Source: Campanula takesimana
Taxonomy: Eukaryota; Streptophyta; Magnoliopsida; Asterales; Campanulaceae
Length of the DNA: 64,000 bases
Reading direction: 5' to 3'
Assembly (NCBI GenBank): GCA_026119855.1
Contig: JAOWBW010000481.1
Location: forward strand, 186,001 to 250,000
Part shown: piece after piece, positions 12,901 through 24,100 of the stretch
Numbering within the stretch: the stretch's first letter is position 1
Layout of the letters: every line of letters begins with the position of its first letter
Position numbers and translations under genes: made by a program
The notes under the pieces: model-generated
Databases searched by the model: none
What the model was told of the DNA's origin: nothing
Seen by the model: only the letters and a program-made list of their open reading frames with translations

Positions 12901-15770
12901 CAGACCTATATAAACACTGAGAGCCATGTCTCAGACCTATAAAAACACCGAGAGTCATGTCTCAGAGCTATAGCTATAAAAACAAACACTGAGACCCATG
13001 TCTCAGAGCCAATAAAAACACTGAGAGTCATGTCTCAACCATAAAAACTCTGAGACTCAACTCTCAGAGCAAAAATACCACTGTTAATTGTCTCTCAGAA
13101 CGAAAAAAGATAAAGAGATTGAAGTTTTTTTTTTTTGAGAGACATGTCTCAAATGCAAAAAAAAAGTCTGAGACACATGTCTCAAACACAAAAATATTTT
13201 GAGATACAAGTATTAGTTGAAAATACACTCTGAGACACAAGTCTCAGAGGCAAAATACACTCTGAGACACAAGTCTCAGACCTAATTTCAAAATTATCAG
13301 TCTCTGACCTATTTTTTTTAATAAGAATTAACGTAATTTTCATACAAATTGACAATCTCATGTAACCAATACATACAAAATTATCAATCTGCTGCATACT
13401 AATCATAAAAGCCCAGAAAAAGTTTTTTTAAAAAAAATCTGTGATTGTTAAATTACAAAAGCAAATCCCAACCTAGTTTCAATTCACTAATACAAAGTCG
13501 AAATCTTCCAACTTCTATTTCAGATCTAGAGTGAATGGAGTCGGATCCGGCTCCAGATCTGTCCATATCTGAAGTAACAAGGCCGGATCTGAAGTATAAA
13601 GGTTGAAGAAGAGGGCAGAAGTTCAGATCTGGTTAGGGGGGCTTAGATCTGGTTAGGGGGGCTTAGATCTGTTGCCGGAATAGCTGTTGGCCGGCGGGAA
13701 GATAACCAGAAATGAAGGAATAGCCGGAGTATTAAGGCATTGAACTGGACGGAGGAGAACCTGGAAGCCGAAGGTGGGGAGGGGTAATGGATTCGGTGGG
13801 TTGGGAGAGGAAAATGTCGCCTTTCAAATGTCAATTCAGTAGTACTTTTGTACCTGCTCGGGGGAGACAAATCGCCGGAAGAATCCACCGGATTTGGAAG
13901 GTCTCGAATGGAGGGGAAGTTGCCGGTGACCGGAGGAGGAAGGGAGCTAGGGTTTGGGAGAGAGAAAGTGTGTGCGCGTGTGTCTGTTAGGGGAGAGAGA
14001 GGAGAGGGTGCAATTTTGTTGGTGTTTAGGGGTAGTTTGGGGTTTACATTATTGTGTTAGATGAGTGAGGGGCTTTAGGACAATAGATGTTTTGTTATGT
14101 GGACTAGATGGGCCAAGAGAAATAATTACTCCTAATAAAGAGTTGGGTTAGATTCTAGGGGTGTATGGGAATAAATCCATAAATAACTTATTAGCAAAAC
14201 TCTAGAGAACTAGAAGGCTTGAGCAATACCAATATGTTGAACATTTTAAAGTTTTTTTTTTTTTTTTTTTTTTAATTTAGATACAAAAGCTGGGTAGAAG
14301 AATATATACAAACTTGCAAAATTTAAAGAAGCAAGCAACGAGGAATTTCAATGAGATAAATATTCGAGTCCTAGTCAAGGATAAAAATGTTAAATGAACA
14401 TGTAAAGTATATATTGTGAGAAATTACTAGGTGAGCAGCATGCGGCGTACGCAGCCGTATAGAGGAGCATAGTACCGATGGTAGAAGTAGAGATATTACA
14501 TTTTCTCCGAGAAGAGTGAGATAAAGATGAAAGCTGGTCAAAGTAAATGAAATACTGGAAGTCAGGATCATATGGATTTTGTTTATTGAGGTATGGATGT
14601 TTAGGAGGCGTAGGACATTAATGAATAGTGAAGTTATTCAACAAAATCAGATGCCAAAAGAATGTCTGATTAGTAGAGCAAGAGCATATAAAACCTGTAT
14701 ACAAACACGAAGACCACATAATTTTTTTACTGAGTAGTAGTAGGGCTTTATGCAGGGAGAATCATGAATAGTTGAACATTAGCTAAGATAGGAGAATCAG
14801 TTTGGGTTTATGCAGGGAGGTCAACAATAAAAATAGATGGGTTAAGCTGAAACATGAATGTCAAGATGGATATATGGTGAAACTACAAAAGGTAGTACTC
14901 CCACAGTCCCTAAATGAGTATCCATTTTCAAAAAAAAATTGTCCCAAAATGAATGTCTTTTTTGAAAAAAAAAAAAAAAAAAAACTGTCCCTAAATGTTT
15001 TTTACCAATTTTTTTCACTAGTCTCTTTATACTTGCAAAACTAAATGTTTGAAAAGAAGATTACAAGAATATAGATGAATCTTAGCCACTAAATTGTATA
15101 AAAAGTAGTGAATTTCAAAATGTCCCTTCAAATTAAATTTGGACATTTATTTAGGGACGGAGTGAGTAGAATTTATTCACCTACAACATCACGAGCAACG
15201 TACAACCGTAAGCCGAAGCATGAATGTCAAGATGTAAATGTGGTGAAACTATAAATTGTAGAATTAATATACCCTCTCATTTTGAAGCCCTGACATTATT
15301 CAGAGCTAATTGTGGCAGTGCTCTAGACGTACCAGATACCAACATTCTGAAACCCTTTAAAAATACTTTATTAATTTCCAATTGCCTGTAGTTACCCGGG
15401 TTCTGAGATGCAAGTTTAAGTCAAAGAAAAAGGAGGTATAATTCAACATCCAATTAGTGGATGTAAATCACATATACACACCTTAAATCTTGAAGACCTC
15501 ATTTCTTTGTGCTTGCTAAGTGGATGTCAAGTCTCCAACTTGCTGTATTGTCTTCTTGATATTTTTTTTTTTTTTTTAATTTATGAGTCATGTCAGAATC
15601 CATATATATTTATTGTTTTATTTTTTTTTTTTTTGGCACAGTAGCTGAAGGAATTGTGTGCTCTTCTACCTTGTTTTAGTTTTAAAGTATTTGGTTGTTT
15701 TGATGGAAAGTTTCATATGATTTTTGAATCAATTACACTTGTTGCAGATAAAGTTTGTTCCTTGGCTTGA
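3988..15770 (+). CDS. HPGT: Hydroxyproline O-galactosyltransferase-like (GT31), 5'-partial
   Basis: Eight exons join in frame with GT-AG borders: 3988-4048, 4175-4247, 5542-5665, 5776-5863, 8932-8982, 11185-11256, 11987-12099 and 15748-15770 (stop TGA). The product reads KKLEERGIVIRFVIG, then RGDSLDRNIDEENRVTKDF, then WDAEFYVKVDDNIDLD (DDN in place of the DxD metal-binding motif), YIGCMKSGEV, WYEPEWWKFGD, YFRHASGSL, a VGSWMMG-like block, RLCC and a terminal DKVCSLA. This order is that of plant GT31 beta-1,3-galactosyltransferases. The DDN form, the EPEWWKFGD block and the short C-terminus point to the HPGT subgroup. Those Golgi type II enzymes add the first galactose to hydroxyproline of arabinogalactan proteins. 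The membrane anchor and N-terminal exons are not in the window, so the gene starts further left. All visible junctions keep phase and there is no stop, so the gene looks intact. Function is inferred from family resemblance. Confidence 0.88.
4490..4739. mobile_element. Truncated Stowaway MITE
   Basis: It begins with CTCCCTCTGTCCCAACTG after TA in the HPGT intron, but the matching right end is missing. It abuts the complete Stowaway at 4742. Confidence 0.5.
4742..5002. mobile_element. Stowaway MITE
   Basis: Left end CTCCCTCTGTCCC and right end GGGACGGAGGGAG form an inverted repeat, flanked by TA on both sides. 261 bp, in the HPGT intron between exons ending at 4247 and starting at 5542. Confidence 0.8.
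8185..8363. mobile_element. Stowaway MITE
   Basis: Ends CTCCCTCCGTCCCAAAATGA and its complement (TCATTTTGGGATGGAGGGAG), flanked by TA. 179 bp, in the HPGT intron. Confidence 0.8.
8434..8690. mobile_element. Degenerate Stowaway-like MITE
   Basis: Left end CTCCCTCAATCCCA, right end GGGGAACGGTGGGAGT. The inverted termini are imperfect but the length and the subterminal AGTTGACCAAAAAAGTC-type motifs fit the Stowaways nearby. Confidence 0.55.
9255..10038. mobile_element. hAT-type MITE
   Basis: The ends TAGGGGTGA and TCACCCTA are inverted, with a perfect 8-bp duplication GTAGCCAC at 9247-9254 and 10039-10046. Subterminal regions at both sides are packed with inverted GGTCCGGT / AACCGGAACC motifs. 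784 bp with no transposase. It lies in the HPGT intron between 8982 and 11185. A related copy in reverse orientation starts at 52793. Confidence 0.9.
10658..10913. mobile_element. Stowaway-like MITE
   Basis: Long terminal inverted repeat from CTACCTCCGTCCCAGCTCAA to its complement, flanked by TA. 256 bp, in the HPGT intron. A short truncated relative (CTACCTCCGCCCCAATATGA) lies at about 10476-10540. Confidence 0.8.
11547..11809. mobile_element. Stowaway MITE
   Basis: CTCCCTCTGTCCCGGCC at the left and CTGGGACAGAGGAAG at the right, with extended inversion (TTAGTCCCTCTTTTT / AAAAAGAGGGACTAA) and TA flanks. In the HPGT intron between 11256 and 11987. Confidence 0.75.
12770..14170. mobile_element. 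Possible decayed Mutator-like element
   Basis: The left side reads CTTTATTAGGAGT, then ATTGCCCTAAGGCCCC. The right side reads in reverse complement CTTTATTAGGAGT, then ATTGTCCTAAAGCCCC. This suggests long, diverged terminal inverted repeats. The interior has a TCTCAGA-rich tract and a GC-richer segment (13510-14000) with short open frames that I do not recognise. No target duplication was found, so the call is tentative. Confidence 0.35.
12885..13290. repeat. Dispersed GAGACATGTCTCAGA repeat tract
   Basis: At least ten irregularly spaced copies of a palindromic core (GAGACANNTGTCTC-like, commonly CTGAGACACATGTCTCA or GAGAGCCATGTCTCAGA), separated by short A-rich spacers such as ATAAAAACA. 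Spacing is about 30-45 bp and not strictly periodic, so it is neither a satellite nor a CRISPR array. Confidence 0.75.
14898..15166. mobile_element. Stowaway MITE
   Basis: Left CTCCCACAGTCCCTAAATGA and right TTTAGGGACGGAGTGAG are inverted and TA-flanked. It belongs to the same subfamily as the copies at 16572, 17542 and 51914 (shared AATGAGTGTCCATTTTCA-like subterminus). Confidence 0.7.
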
Positions 15771-16571
15771 CGACGATGGACCTTCTGTAGTCGTGGTTAA
15801 GCAGGTATTGACGTTGCATGGTCGTCATGCCGTCTGATACACAGAGTATACGAGCATAAGAAATTGCCATACGTAACCGCTTCATTCTTTCCAAGAGACT
15901 GACATCAAAATTAGATGTTTGTAATTAGATAACTACTACACTTGTAGACTTAAATTTAAAAATGTAAACAAATTGATTAGATTACACTTTGAAGATAATC
16001 ATTTTGCTCTCTCTCTCTCTCTCTCTACTTAAGCTTTGTTTTTGAGAAGAGGAAGCTATTTGCGGAACAAGATTTGAGTATGTAATACTTAGGGTACAAA
16101 AAAGTCACAAAATCTTGCTCTCAAAGTCTTAGGTGTAATGATTTTATTGGTATTTTTAATTAGAGTGTGCGGGGTTCACTATCCTAAACCAATAAAATAT
16201 CGCTATTTTATTGTGTAAGCAAAATTTTGTGCCCCTAGCATTGCTCTTTGAGTATATACTCCCTCATTCTCAAATGTTATACTTTCCTTTTCTCTTTTCT
16301 TTAATTATTATTATTATTCTTATTTTTTTTTCAAAATAAATGTCGTGTTTCTCAATTTGTTGTTTAAGTAAAAGTTTTAGTGGACTTTTACTATTACATA
16401 CAATGATCAAATAAGTAAAAGCTCATTTCTTTGAAATGTTGACAACATGTGATACTGATTATGGACCGAGGGAGGGGATTTTATTTTATTTTATTTTGGT
16501 AACCAATGTCTAAAACTGTCCCACTTAGCCAACCTCTGTCCAAGAGACTAAAAACAATAACAAAAAATGCA

Positions 16572-16829
16572 CTCCCTCTGTCCCTAAATGAGTGTCCATT
16601 TTCAAGAAATCTTTGTCCCTAAATGAGGGTCTTTTTTGAACATAACTTTCTCCCTAAACGTTTTTTTTCGAAATTTTTTTCACCGGTTTCTTTATACGTG
16701 CAAAACTAAAGGTTTGGAAAGGAGATTACAAGATTATATATGAATCGTTGTTACCAAATTGTTCAAAAAGTTGAGATTTTCAGTGTCCCTTAAAATGAAA
16801 TTTGGACACTCATTTAGGGACAGATGGAG
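16572..16829. mobile_element. Stowaway MITE
   Basis: CTCCCTCTGTCCCTAAATGA at the left and TCATTTAGGGACAGATGGAG at the right. About 258 bp, intergenic between HPGT and the TPD1-like gene. Confidence 0.75.
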
Positions 16830-17046
16830 TATAAATTTATAATTTGGTTTGAGATCAAGGAGTGAACGTTTTTTTCCCTACTTTTCACATCCGTTCATTA
16901 ATTTAAATAGTGTTATATTTTTTGGCTTCAATGATTAGGAAAAATAAGAAAATAACGTCTATTAACATTTTCTATTAGGACTTCAAAGGTCCATTGGAGT
17001 GCTAAGAAAAGCCATTGGAAGGAGGTGGCTGATGCATTTTAAATAC

Positions 17047-17297
17047 TCTCCCTCCGTCTTTCTTTAATTTTATAAAAATAAGTCTTGGTATAAAAATTAA
17101 GAAAAAGATTGAAAATGTGATGTGATGTCAGTGTAGATAGTTGATTGAGAGATAGAAATTGGGGGTAAGGAATAGTAAGTGAATAATTGTTGTGAGTATA
17201 CTAAATGGGTCCCAATATTTAAAAAGTATTAAAACATTTCTATTTTGATACTTTATAAATTAAAGCAGGACAATCAAAATTAAAAAGGGAGGAAGGG
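17047..17297. mobile_element. Stowaway-like MITE
   Basis: The left part CTCCCTCCGTCTTTCTTTAA mirrors the right part TTAAAAAGGGAGGAAGGG. Internal sequence resembles other plant Stowaways (TGGGTCCC, GTGAGTATAC). Borders are approximate. Confidence 0.5.
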
Positions 17298-17541
17298 CTG
17301 TACATAAGAAAGTGAGATTTGATGTATAAGTGGGTAAATGTATTTTCACCCAAGATATATCTATTTTTTTTTATTATTATTATTGGTTAGAATTCATTCA
17401 AAGCGAAATCAAAACTCATAAAATAGGAAACAAAATAATATTTAAAATAGTATCTATAATTAAATATAAGAGATATGATAAGAACTTTATTGCGAGATTA
17501 CAATTAGATTAACACGCAGAAGTAAAATTGAATAATTGCTA

Positions 17542-17965
17542 CTACCTCTGTCCCTAAATGAGTGTCCAAATTTCATTTTAAGGAACACTGAAAATCTCAA
17601 CTTTGTTGTACAATTTGGTAGCAATTATTCATATATAATTTTATAATCTCCTTTCCAAACATTTAGTTTTGGAGACAAAAACTTGCATGAGACGGTCTCA
17701 CACACGTGAGACGGATCTCCTTGAGAGATTAAATGGTTTGCCCCCTATGGCTGGGGTGGGGCAAGCCCATTTTCTCTCTTGTCAAGATCTGTCTCATGTG
17801 TGAGACCGTCTCACACAAGACTTCCTCATAGTTTTGCACGTATAAAGAAACCAGTGAAAAAAATTTCGAAAAAAAACATTTAAGGGCAGAGTTATGTTAA
17901 AAAAGACACTCATTTTGGGATAAAGATTTCTTAAAAATGGACACTCATTTAGGTACAGAGGGTAG
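17542..17965. mobile_element. Stowaway MITE carrying an inserted MITE
   Basis: The outer ends CTACCTCTGTCCCTAAATGA and TCATTTAGGTACAGAGGGTAG match the Stowaways at 16572 and 14898. The middle is split at TAGTTTTG, which is duplicated (8 bp) on both sides of a roughly 140-bp insertion with inverted GAGACGGTCTCACAC arms (about 17690-17830). That insertion is a second MITE. Confidence 0.75.
17685..17830. mobile_element. MITE with GAGACGGTCTCAC inverted arms, nested
   Basis: The left arm CATGAGACGGTCTCACAC and the right arm GTGTGAGACCGTCTCACACA are inverted and each is internally palindromic. Flanking TAGTTTTG is consistent with an 8-bp duplication, as for hAT-like elements. The superfamily is not certain. 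Confidence 0.6.
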
Positions 17966-18106
17966 TATTATTTGCCTTTTGAACTTACCATTAATGTTTA
18001 ATGGCGTTGATTTTCTTTACTTAAATAATACTCAACCAAAATTCTTTATATGTGGAGAGATGTACTGATATTTTTCTTCATTCTTCTTCTTTCACATCAT
18101 TTTGCA

Positions 18107-21100
18107 ATGGCTGCGTTCGTTCATTTTTTACTTGCACTTCTCCTTCTGGGTCTTATTAACAAAGGTACTGAATTTGTGTCTATTCTTTGCTTCTTTTATT
18201 TGTTAAGTTTTTTTTCCCCCAATAATTATATAAATTATCTTAAGATTCATAATTAATTAATTTTAACGTTTCTTTTAATTCTTTGGTCTTCATACCATAA
18301 GAAGCTATATTTATTTATGGTGCTTGGGTATTGTATAATTTTCACTGATATTAATTACTTCTAAAGTAACTTAATTGGAGTATGAGTTTTTTTTTTTTTT
18401 TTTTTTTTTTATTGCCTTGATATCATATGACGTCGGTGGTAATATCATATCAAACCAGTAATTCGATCGGTAGTGAAGTCAGGAATTTTGGTCAACGGAG
18501 TCAAGATTGTTTGGAAACATTTTTATCATATAATCTTGTCTTGAAAAGTCTGTTTAATTTGATTTTTTTTTTTATAGTCAACACACGTTAATTTTGAAGA
18601 TACATTGATATTAATCTAATGTCCTTTTTAGTTTTGTTCTTGCTTTAATATATTTCTATAAATCACAACGAAGTTTTTAAATTGTTATTGGTAATCACTT
18701 AGTGATTTATCAATCACAATTTTTAGAATTTCACTACGATTATTAGATTGAAATGTTTGGTCAAAAACCATAAAGAGTAAAATGAGACAAACTTTCCGAA
18801 ATAGAGACGGAGTAATGATTAGGAATAGAAGGGATCAAAATTATAGTACAAATTTTATAAAAGATTAAGGGGCTTGAAATAGACAAAAATAATACTTGTG
18901 TATTATTTAAATTTAGAAGTACTAAAACGATATTTTTCAAAAATTAAGGGGTCGAGTGACCTCAATCCCTTTTACTTGCCTTCCCCACCCCAGTGCATTC
19001 GACCCTTATGATTTCGAAATGGGTTAATAACAATTTAGACCCTGAAGTATGATACCACCCTTCCAATCGAGCCTTGCATGTTTTTTTTGCGCCAGATCGG
19101 ACCCTGGGTGATTCATTTTCGCCAGTTAGGGCCTTTTTGACGGAATTCGTTAAAAAGTCAGTTAAAAGGCATGTGCCGTGCACGTGACTAACGGAATTGA
19201 GTTGTTTGAAGTTGATGTTTCTTTTGAGGGGTTTAATGAAAATTTGAAACTTAATAGGGCTGAAAATAAAAATAATTAATAAAATAGAAGTAAATAAAAG
19301 GGTTTTTAAAGTTATTTTCAAAATATTAATAAAAAAGAAAATTAAATAAGAATTTTATTTTATAAACAAAATAAATCAAATTTTACATTTACCAAAAAAA
19401 ATCTTCATCCAATAAATATGCAATATTTTATAATTTATAATAAAAAAGAAATTTTGTTGGTCCCAAAGGGCAACAAGGGTATGAAAAATAGCTAGAGGGG
19501 GGTGGGGGTGAATAGCTGTTTTAAAATTCTTTTCGTACCCTTGAAAAACTCAATTGCAAATGCGCACTTTATCAAGTAAGCGTTATGAAATGCGCCTAAG
19601 TGAGTGAGTGAAATGCACAGCGGAATTTAGTAATGAAAATAGGCGCAAAGTGTGATAAAGGGGCGCACACACACTCTAAGTATTTTGCCTCAAAGTGGTT
19701 GAAATAAGGAACTAAGGCAAATGATATATCAACACAACACAATTCAGTTCAATCAATCTACAATGAGTAAACAAGCAAATAGTGAGTGAAAATAATAACT
19801 TGAAAGAAATGACAAGATAATAACACAAGCTATTTGGAGAGGTTCGATCAATGAAAGATCTACGTCCTCTACCAAGATGGTTAGTCTTGGATTTCTAATG
19901 GAGATCTTATATAATGAGAGAGTGTTACAAATTACAACTTTTGAGCTCCTACACTAACTCAAGATCTAATTTTCTATGAATGAACAAATCCAAAACAATA
20001 ACCGGTGTATCTCTAAAAGATGGATCTAAATGATCAAACTTAAAGAGGTGCGTGTGTGATTTTAGTATCAAGGCTCTTTAGATCTTTATGATTTAGAGCA
20101 CAATGAAACTAAAGTGTTATAGCTTGAAGATCTGGGCTAAGGATGAAGGTATGAAGATGTTCTTGATGAAATCTGGAAAAACGAAGGCAATCTTCAAATC
20201 TTCAACAAATGCTTTGAGAGAGAAATTCTTGAAATTCTTAGCAAAACTCAGCCACTTCAAAATGTTGAAGTTATGGGGTATTTATAGTGAACTTAAAAAA
20301 AACTAGCCGTTGGAAATCCTTGTGGATAAGATGAGCTGTCACTCGTTGATTGGAGCATGCGAATATTATGGCCACTTTGACACTCAACATAATTATGACC
20401 GTTATGGACACGTGTCAATATATTAGGCGCATATGCATCTTTTAACCACCGTTGGATTATTGGCGTAATTTGAATTTTCTTCAAGTCTTTGAGTCTTTAA
20501 TAAATCACTGAGTGTTGAATAAACATTGAGGCGTGTTGAGCCAAGAGGCGCATAAATACTGCGTGCGCTAAGGCATATGGCGCATGGCGCGTAGAATTAA
20601 AATGAGGCGCATAGCATTTCTTAGAAGAATGCTTATATGCGCGCGCTAGAAGGCGCATGGCTCATAGGCGCATGGCTCTACTCAAAATGTGATTTTCTTG
20701 AATCTTGATCTTCTTGCCCTCTTACTAAGCCTAGTCTATAACAATGGACAACCTAAAAAAATGAAGTATAAATACTTCTTACATGTGGGTCTAAAGTCCA
20801 TGAAATAAAAACTTAGGTGATGGATCAATCAAATCTAATAGATCCTATTACATTAAAACTGAAATATGTGTGGGCATACCCAACAATCTCCCCCTATTTG
20901 ATTGATGTCATTACCTACTATATCAAGGACAAACATTATACTTGATAAAAACATGTCCAAATGAATGAAATTGGTAAATCATGTCTCAAGTTAATGCACA
21001 CACTAGTCCAAGATATAGATTTCTAATCTATTCCAATAAGAATAAAGAATTACATGTGGAAAGATAGAAACATCCGTTTAACACATTCAAAATGATGTAT

Positions 21101-24100
21101 GAATTTTAGTTTTGAAAAGTGTTTAAACCAAGTTTAAACTCAATGCATGAAAGTATGAAACAATTCAATATGATGCATGAATTTAAACAATATTCAATGT
21201 TCTACAAACAAGGAGTTTGAGTGAACAAAGTTTGATAATAAGTGATGCATTGTTCTCATTAAAACTTGGAAAGTAGGAGTTACAGATTACAAGTTTTGAA
21301 TAGAACAAAGACAAGATGTGCTAAAACAAGTAAGCACTAAAATCACTATCTTCAAAAGTGGTTTTACTAACAAAAATAATTCTAACTTACAAAGAAAACT
21401 AAGGATTAGGAGGCGCGTCGTCTTCCTTCAATCCTTCTTCAATTTCAGAAACGGAGCGCTGGATTTGTTTGGAAAGTTGATAGGCGCGGTTCACTAAACC
21501 ATGAGTGTCCGTGACGCCGTCTCTGAGGTAGCGCAAATGACCAACATTGATGTTTTGATATTCATCAAGGGTGCGTTGAGTAATGGCTTGCTGTTGAGCG
21601 ACGTTTTCAGCAACATTTTGAAAGTTTGCTTCAATAGCAGCCTGCGCTGAAACAATGTCAGAGGAAATCCTATCTGAGCGCCTGTCTGCGCTGGAGTGTG
21701 CGGCGTTGAAGTGGGTGACAACTAACTCCTTCAAGACTTCAATTTTCGAAAGCAGGGAATTAATGTCAACAGGCGTGCTAGGAGCAGGAGTAGGGCTGGA
21801 AGAGGGCGCATGAGATCCAGGCGCATTTGAATCAGGAGCAATTGGAGCAGCGCTGGGTTCATCATTTGGTTCTGCGCCATATACAGATAGTCCCAGGATT
21901 TGTAGCTCATCCTTAACTTCGTTGAGCTTATCAACAACGCTCAATAACTTATGGCTATCTCCAGCCACCATCTCAAACAGTTTCCTTATATCCCCCGCTA
22001 TGTTCAACTCTACTTCTTTTATAGCGTTTATAAAATCTTGTCCATCGGTGAGTTGGATGCCAGCGCTAATTCGCTCGTGAAGAGAAGCAAGAGTGCCTTT
22101 GAATAAATCGTTCATCTGATCAATAGCATCATTCCACTGTTGAGGGGTCAGGAAGTGTTTGTCCTTGATGTTGGCATCTATGCGCTTTATCTCCCCCTTA
22201 ATGGCAGCAATCTCATCAGCTTGCTGGGTAAGCATTGAAGTATGAAGCTCTAATTGTGAGTTCATTTGAGACTGGCCTTGCTGGAGTTGCTGTAGAAGAG
22301 AAATAACCACACTCATATCAGGAGCGGGAGGAGGAGGCGCAGGAGTAGAGGGGCGCAGAGTAGGAGCGCGGGGAGGAGATGGAATATATTCTGCACTTGA
22401 AGAAATTTCTTCAGGATGAGGCGCAGGAGCCTTTGGGCGCACAGAAGATGGTTTGCGCCTTAAAGGTTCTGGCTCCCCCTGAGGTTGATCCTCAATATCT
22501 TCACCAAATAAATCTGCAGAGATTTTATCTCTGACTTGTTGTCGATCAGAAGATGAAGGCGCATGAACAGATGGAGGCGCAACAGGAGCAGGCGCGCGTG
22601 CATCAGCGCTAGACCCTGCGCCTTTGCGCCTTTCAGATTTAGAAAAATCAGCAGCCTGTTTCATTCTGAATTCTTCATCCCTTTTTAACTGCGCTTCCAG
22701 CCTACTGGCTTCTTTAGCGCGTTTCAGCTCCTTTTCTTCTTCAGTGTCGGTTCTAGGGCGCTTAGCAGGTCTGCTTGGTTCTTCAGCAATTCCTTTGCCT
22801 TTGCCTTTCACCGCGCCAGATTCTGCGCGTGGCGCTACTGTAGCTTCTTCACCATCTGCACCAGCTGCTTCTTCATCAGAATCAGTGGCTTCATCTACCA
22901 ACTGAGCTCCTTTCACCCTTGGCGCGCGCTTGGCCATGCGCTTTCTGCGCCTTTTCATCACTAAACTGTCCTTACCAAAAATAGGGACATCAGTGGTCTG
23001 ATAGTCTGGGTTCTGAGCAAGGAAATTAGCAAGCGCAGGGTAGGATAGGAAGATTTTGGTGAGAATACGGCAGTGAGTCTTGAACTTTGTCTTGCCGTCA
23101 GCTTTTTTTTATTGTACTTGTCAATCTGGTCCTGAAGATTAGTAAATAAAATCTGAGGCCAGTTGAGGATGGTCTTTGCCATAATAGCAGCAGTATATTC
23201 CCACTGCTCCATTGTGAATCTATTGACATTTCCAGTTTTGAAGATAATTGAAGTGCCAACCAGATGCGCAACATGCGCCAATAAGTCACCACCATCTCTA
23301 ATTTCCACCGTTTTGATATTGTTTTGAAGAGTAGGGATACGAAGAAGAGTACGCGCCATAATGTTTTGAGCGGCGGCTGAATAAGAATTGATTTTGCCAG
23401 CTACACTCAAGGGGCCAGTTTTGTTGAAGTTGACAATGTTCTTTATAGTGCCTGCAGACATGATTATCTCAACATCTTGAACTACGGCGCGAATGCGATA
23501 GCGCACCATCCCTTCAACGTCTGTTGGAATTTCCACAAATTCTGCGGTAGAGAAAAATTCATCAACGAGGAGCGGAGAGTAGAAAGGTTGCTCCAGAGTG
23601 AATAAAGGGAGAAGTCCAGCCAGTCTCATATATTCCATAACTTCGACACCCATAGGATCAGTAGATAGCTCGTTTAAATCAAAAGTTTCACCAGGTCTGA
23701 AGTTAGATAGATCCTGAAAAATTAAACATTGAAAGGAATTAGTGTGAGTTAGGCGCATAGAATCATAAATAGGCAAAATGAGGACTATGCGCATACACAA
23801 TTTTAGGCGCATAAAATAATTAGGCGGAGAGAGTCATGAGCGCATAAGAGAGCACAGTGAGTCAAGGCGCATGATTATAGTGGGCGCATGAAATTATGAG
23901 GCGCATAGAAATACAGGGCGCATATTTATGGTTCTATGAAATATACTAAGGAAAATTTGAACATAAAAATTGACTAAGTATGAATTTGGGGGCGCATAGT
24001 AAGTGTAGGCGCATGATGATATTAGTCGCATAAAGGATTGAGGCGCAAACACATGTGAGCGCAAGAATCACTTTGAGGCGCATAATATCAATGTGCGCAT

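Larger units (their letters stand above)
12100..15747. other. Last HPGT intron, 3.65 kb
   Basis: Runs from donor GTAAAC to acceptor TTGCAG at 15747. It contains a possible inverted-end element (about 12770-14170), the TCTCAGA repeat tract, a poly-T run of about 22 at 14252-14273, and a Stowaway (14898-15166). No coding exon is recognised inside. The terminal exon adds only seven codons. Confidence 0.7.
15771..18106. other. HPGT 3' flank / intergenic with MITEs
   Basis: It follows the HPGT stop and precedes the TPD1-like start. It contains a CT dinucleotide run (about 16003-16025), a degenerate Stowaway (16259-16477), complete Stowaways at 16572-16829 and 17542-17965, and another MITE with CTCTCCCTCCGTC / GGGAGGAAGGGC ends (17047-17297). 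No further coding region is recognised. Confidence 0.6.

Noticed and set aside
13643..14060. Overlapping 67-81-codon frames in the GC-richer part of the last HPGT intron
   Set aside because: No family resemblance; more likely captured or low-complexity DNA inside a decayed transposon than a gene.
18962..19321. 119-codon minus-strand frame
   Set aside because: It coincides with the terminal inverted repeat of the Mutator-like element, whose other copy does not preserve it.
20103..20306. 67-codon frame repeated at 32069
   Set aside because: It is part of the Copia LTR, present twice only because the LTR is, and lies antisense over the TATA region.
22624..22905. Ser/Ala-rich frame antisense to the Copia extra ORF
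   Set aside because: Complement of the Glu/Arg-rich coding sequence; a shadow.
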